Origin: Dichetophora obliterata
Taxonomy: Eukaryota; Arthropoda; Insecta; Diptera; Sciomyzidae
Reading direction: 5' to 3'
Assembly (NCBI GenBank): GCA_963920525.1
Contig: OY986438.1
Location: 215,202,896-215,266,895 of the forward strand
DNA length: 64,000 nucleotides
In this document: in pieces, positions 59,501 through 64,000 of the stretch
Numbering within the stretch: the first letter of the stretch is position 1
How the letters are laid out: every line of letters starts with the position of its first letter
Position numbers and translations under genes: made by a program
The notes under the pieces: model-generated
Seen by the model: only the letters and a program-made list of their open reading frames with translations
Database searches by the model: none
What the model was told of the DNA's origin: nothing

Positions 59501-61730
59501 CTACATGCAACACAATCGTGTTTGTCGTTGAGGCACTTGCTATTAACATATTTGACGTTTATCTATGTACATAAAGATACCTGTTGCGTACCACTTGGCA
59601 CAAAAGCCACAGCTGTTGGTGAGATATCCTTAAGAAATTTATATAGTTTCGAATTTTCTTCTGCTGACACTCGATTTAATAGAAATTAACATTAAAGGCT
59701 AATAAGTCGCAACAATATACTGACCTTAGAGTTTAGCAATGTAATAACTTTAGGCTGTAGTCTGGAGTTCCGACCAAATTTTCAATGTTTATTTCGGGAG
59801 TTTTTATTTAAGTGTTAGTGTTTTTAACGTTCAAAAGGGACACCTAAGAAAAAGATGTGCTGATGGCCCGGGTGATTACAACACTAAAAGTCATTTGAAA
59901 AAAAAAATTTAAAAAGGTTAGTGTTTTGTAGGCTTTTCATTTTGTCAGGTAGTAGATTTAAAAATTTTTATTAAAATTAATAAACTTCTACACAGAAGTT
60001 TTGAAAAATCGCTTTTATTTTTAATACGATGAAAATCGAGGTAAGAAAAAGGAAAAAATTATTATATATAAACAATTCTACTACCTGCGAGAGCCACTGG
60101 TGTGTAGAATAACGTATATCAACCCAATCGGATTGATAGAATTTAACATTTTAGAATTTAAATAATTGAACAAGCAATTTTGAAGCGTTCTCGACTATTG
60201 TGATTTAAACAGGTTAGTGTTTATATTTGACTGATCACCGGATTATTTGTCCGGATGATCTATTTTGTAAATTCAGTATTTATTATAGATTTATAAACGA
60301 AGTTGCAATTAGGGGGATGCAAGGCAACCCTTCATGCAATGAAGCACGAGACCACTAACTTTGCTATAGACTATGTGCTATAACTTTGTTAATATTTTTA
60401 ATTTTGTTCTACATTTTTAGAGCATACTCTTAAAATATTGTGCTTTTCAAGTAAATACGTAAAAAAAACCAAAACGAATTTTTGAAACTCGAAAACCAGA
60501 CCTAAGTCCATAAGAATAGAATAAGTTTTTTTTCATAAAGAGCTCAAAGACAAGAACTAAGCGAAGCTCTTCAAAAACTTTCAAATATGTTACTCATACG
60601 CCACGATGTCTTTGTTTAGGGTTAGTGTGACTCAGATCTTTATGAATTTTATTTATTTTGCAGTAAATAAAGTAAAGTGCTAAGGACTTACACATTCAGC
60701 CTTCATAAGCTCGACACAAATGCTTTAATCGTTAATTACTCCTTCTGAACGCAGCAGTTTTGAGCGTTGACGGTTGCACTTGCCACAAAACACAACATGA
60801 TGCATGTTAATACGAATTCTGCTTTAAAGTATGACTCCTCACTTCATTTTATATCTGCATTACAGTTTGCTGAACCAGGTCAAGACCACCGAATCTTTGA
60901 AAAATTACAAATTTTCTTAATAGCAGCAACAGGATTTCATGACTTGTTAATAATATAGCTATTGCAAATTCGTCCAAGAGTTATAGCTTCTAGTTCAGAT
61001 AATTCTAAATGATGTTGTTTTTTGTTCAAGACTCTCACGATGTACTGAAACTGAAACTGACCAGAGAAAAAAATGTATAACATAATTTTCTTAAAAATAA
61101 ACTTTATTCATTTTAACACAGCGGAGTTGTGGAGATGCTTTTATCGTTTAACGCCCTTTCATACGACGACTAAGCTAAAGTTATACATTGATATCAACAT
61201 AAAACACAACCTACACACACACGTATGCCTGCTTGTGTGGCCCTGCCTAAGCTTATAAGTCCAGCGTATGAAGTGCCGTACGTATTTCCATTAAAAATGT
61301 TTCCAGTTACGGGTTGTCCTCGTGGAGTGTCCTTGTAAAAGGCAGTCACATTTTTAAGGCAAATTTTTTGGCTCAGCAGCATATCTGAAGGTGGCTTAAA
61401 TAAACGTACTTCTAACACAAAAGTAGGTGGAAACTTTTGTTTAGTTTCACATTAGAATGAGAAAAAACAAAAATGTTTTCGTATAAAAAAGTTGTGCTTT
61501 CATTCTCAGCGTGCACTCCAAAGGTTTGTGGGCTGAGTTCAGCTGAGCCTCTCAAGCTTCTCTAAATAATGAGTGGAATTAAATGGATAATTTTTGTTTG
61601 CAGAGACTTATTCCTCGTGTGCTTCGTCTTTATGATGATATATATATAGATGTATATGTATACATTTTGGTGATGATTCTTTTACTGATTTAAGCTTAGT
61701 AGTTTTAAAACAGGATCGCAACATGATCAT
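56561..61730. other. Anonymous DNA, longest featureless run of the right half
   Basis: No gene or element supported. GTT/TTG and CAA-rich runs are common. Near 58756-59062 both strands are open (minus frame acidic, with EECSSASEANEVKK; plus frame hydrophobic) but neither has a recognisable domain. Unique host intergenic or intronic DNA is the plain reading. Confidence 0.5.
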
Positions 61731-62060
61731 TAGGGTGTTCCAAAAGCAAAAAAAGAATTTTTCCCAATTTTATAGTTCCTCAAACTTTGTTTGAAAACTT
61801 ATTGGGTAAAGCGTTTTTGAGATTTTTTTCAGATTTTTTGGAAGGGGTTTAGAGGTCGCCCTAAAATTTTTCAATAAAAATCAGGTTTTTCGGAGATTTT
61901 TCGAATATGAAGCATAAGTTGGTCCATAACAGACGTTTTCTTACTCTTTTGAGTCATCATTTCGAAAGGCAAATGTTCAAACTTTACTTTAATGTACATC
62001 AATCAGAAGGTTTGGACATTTTTTTAGTCATTCTGGTGTCATATTTGGTGTCATATAGTC
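61731..62060 (+). repeat. Dispersed repeat, copy 2 (pairs with 48895)
   Basis: It starts CATTAGGGTGTTCCAAAAGC, resembling the terminus of the element at 44773. It then continues with GGGGTTTAGAGG, TCGGAGATTTTTCGAAT, AAGCATAAGTTGGT and TTTAATGTACATCAATCAGA, matching 48895-49110. No opposite terminus is seen before the window ends. Confidence 0.62.
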
Positions 62061-62189
62061 AGGCCTCTAGCCTGCCCTTTGAAACAGCTGGGGGAAAGCA
62101 TACAAAGTGTAAGCCTGCTCTAATAACACTGTGCAACTGGAAAAAACCCGTTGGGTTTAAAGACGTTGTTTAGTGTTTTGAAGGGTGCT

Positions 62190-62610
62190 TAAACCGAATT
62201 TGAAATCAGTTTCTGCGGGTCACTTAAGATTTTCGTACTACACCGGAAGACGGCTCAAGGACAAGCCGCAACGCTCCATTGGTAATTAAATCAATATCTC
62301 CCTTTTATGTGAGGGCCGGAGAGGGTTAATATGTATGACTGACCCCATTACTTTTCCAAGATGATCATTTTTCCCGTTGGGACCTATTCCCTCCGACCCC
62401 TTCTTTGGGTGCTCCCATAAAAATGTTATTATTTTCGTATATTTAATTTTTTTTTTGTTTCTTTTAAATAAAATGTTTTTATATTTTTGCAAGTTTATCG
62501 AGAATATGAAGTCAGCTTTTTCGGGTACCTTAAAGTTTTTGTACTACATCGGAGGCTCCAGGCCAAACCCTAACGTCCTACTGTTAATTAAATCTGTTTC
62601 ATATTTTTAG
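62190..62610. repeat. Two related direct blocks about 297 bases apart
   Basis: The block at about 62205-62290 (GTACTACACCGGAAG, GGTAATTAAATC) and the block at about 62504-62592 (GTACTACATCGGAGG, TGTTAATTAAATC) share an order of short words. They are probably parts of one degenerate repeat. Non-coding. Confidence 0.45.
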
Positions 62611-63230
62611 GAATTTCGTAATCAATACGCCAACTAACGATTTAACGATTCAATCAAGATGTGCCACATTAGAACATTAAAAAGTAACAGATATTTTTCA
62701 GATCAATACGTAAGCTTTTGTGAGCGCGATGAAAAAGCTTTCTTGAGAGAAAAGTTTCCAATCCTTGCATCCACATTCTCTCTGCAATGCTCTTTCACTC
62801 TTCACTCCACAATGCTTCACAGCATAGATCACCACTGCATGGTTTCTCATAGCTAGCGAGAGTCGTGAAATTTAATGTTGTAATTGTTTTTTCCGTTGTT
62901 GTTGTTGGAACCAAGCAGTTGTGATCTCTGCTTGACAGCAACAAAGGTTTTTGTTCGTATGCATTATTTTCATGATGATCTCCTTATTTTGTGCGAAGCA
63001 GTGAAATCTGCATATATATTCAGAATCTTAAGGAATTCCAAATTGTTTATAAATAAAATTTTTAATTCACATTGAACTTTAAAAAATTGATTAGTAATTT
63101 ATTTCAATTAGTTTTTTTTCGTTATTAAGAATAATTAATTATTTTTTTATTCATATGAATGCTATTTACAAAGAATGGAATTCAAAAAGAATTTAAAATT
63201 TTTCTATAATTAATTTTTTGTACATTATTA
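62611..63230. other. Anonymous AT-rich DNA
   Basis: No supported feature. Confidence 0.4.
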
Positions 63231-63262
63231 TTTTTTTATTCATTGCCTATTCATGTGTCATT

Positions 63263-63480
63263 CATTATTAATTTTATAGTCATTATTAATTTTTTATTTA
63301 TTATTAATTTGGTTCATTATTCAAAAGTGAATAACAAGATTTTTTTTCATTTTATTTATTATTCAAAAGTGAATGAAAAATTAGAAATGAATACGTAATT
63401 TATAATGAATAAAAAATTAATAACGAATAAAAAATTAATAATGAATAAAAAATTAATAAAAAAATAATAGAAAAAATTTT
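63263..63480. repeat. Inverted 18-bp minisatellite
   Basis: On the left (63263-63310) the unit CATTATTAATTTTTTATT recurs with an 18-base step. On the right (63407-63460) its reverse complement GAATAAAAAATTAATAAT recurs three times with the same step. Between them ATTATTCAAAAGTGAAT appears twice (63316 and 63358). The whole can fold back on itself and is extremely AT-rich. Confidence 0.85.
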
Positions 63481-64000
63481 ATTCATAAAATAGTAGTGAA
63501 TAACAAACTTTTTTATGCATTGTATTTTTTATTTAAAAGTGAATTAAAAATTAATAACAATGGCAAACAATTTGAAAAAAAGTTTGTGCGACGAAAACGA
63601 CATTGTTAGTTCGATTGAGTATTTTTTCTAGATAATAAAAATCATTAAGACTTTTCCAGGTTGGTTTGAATTTTTTTTAGAAAAATTTTTCGACTTTTTT
63701 GAATTTTGAATAATTAACTCCTATAACTCCAAAAGAATTCATTTATTTTCCAAGTTTTATAAATATTTACAAATGATACATTTATACCTTTTATTGAAGC
63801 TATTATTTATACGATTATTTGTACGATTTTTGTCGACATGTTCTGAATATAACATTTCCCCCATATTAAAGTGCGCAAAAATATGACTTTGATATATGAT
63901 ATGGTTGTATTTTTACTTTGTTGTTAAAAAAATATTTCAACGAAAATATTAAGGTAAAAAGTATGATTGTAGCAGGTTGAATATTTTACGTATTTCGGTT
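63481..64000. other. Anonymous AT-rich DNA
   Basis: Decayed minisatellite-like words continue to about 63560. Nothing else is seen. Confidence 0.4.

Overview
The window looks like an AT-rich, gene-poor stretch of insect nuclear DNA. It is most likely from a true fly (Diptera), and perhaps a tephritid fruit fly. Three things point that way: poly-CAA/TTG-rich non-coding DNA, a tRNA-derived SINE with a body I associate with higher flies, and a mariner-superfamily transposase with DD41D spacing, the arrangement of the rosa family first described in a tephritid. The species call is inference. I find no convincing host protein-coding exon, rRNA or tRNA gene. Every recognisable coding stretch belongs to a transposable element, and nearly all are broken.

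Layout. 1-5.2 kb: one small MITE, otherwise featureless. 5.2-14.9 kb: the densest mobile-element block. It holds an RT scrap (5.23 kb), a 5'-truncated R1-like fragment (6.5-7.7 kb, minus), a hAT transposase C-terminus (8.2 kb), a MITE (8.5 kb), a nearly complete endonuclease-RT ORF of a non-LTR element (8.96-11.9 kb, minus) fused to a SINE (to 12.2 kb), another MITE (12.9 kb), and a second non-LTR 3' end (13.2-14.9 kb, plus) split by an internally deleted rosa-like DD41D element with clear terminal inverted repeats. 14.9-25.3 kb: mostly anonymous DNA with one SINE-like repeat (18.7 kb) and one MITE (19.6 kb). 25.3-26.8 kb: a 1.5 kb element with long inverted arms and the wreck of a gene carrying an EHGERFHQ block. 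27.7-38.8 kb: three more SINE copies, an RT pseudogene (31.4-32.5 kb), a second copy of the 18.7 kb repeat, two MITEs and an RT C-terminus (38.4 kb). 42-54.7 kb: foldback DNA, including two ~865 bp near-perfect palindromes (46.5 and 52.0 kb) that share a core but have different ends, plus a piggyBac-like 5' end (47.5 kb). 55.2-56.6 kb: a compound dispersed repeat. 56.6-61.7 kb: anonymous. 61.7-64 kb: a repeat paired with 48.9 kb and an inverted 18-bp minisatellite (63.2-63.5 kb).

The window therefore reads as a layered record of transposition: autonomous non-LTR elements, SINEs that depend on such machinery, DNA-transposon derivatives and self-complementary foldback elements. Nothing here forms an operon or host pathway. 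The most unusual items are the paired palindromic MITEs, the long-inverted-repeat element with its unfamiliar gene, the rosa-in-LINE nesting, and the SINE-LINE junction.
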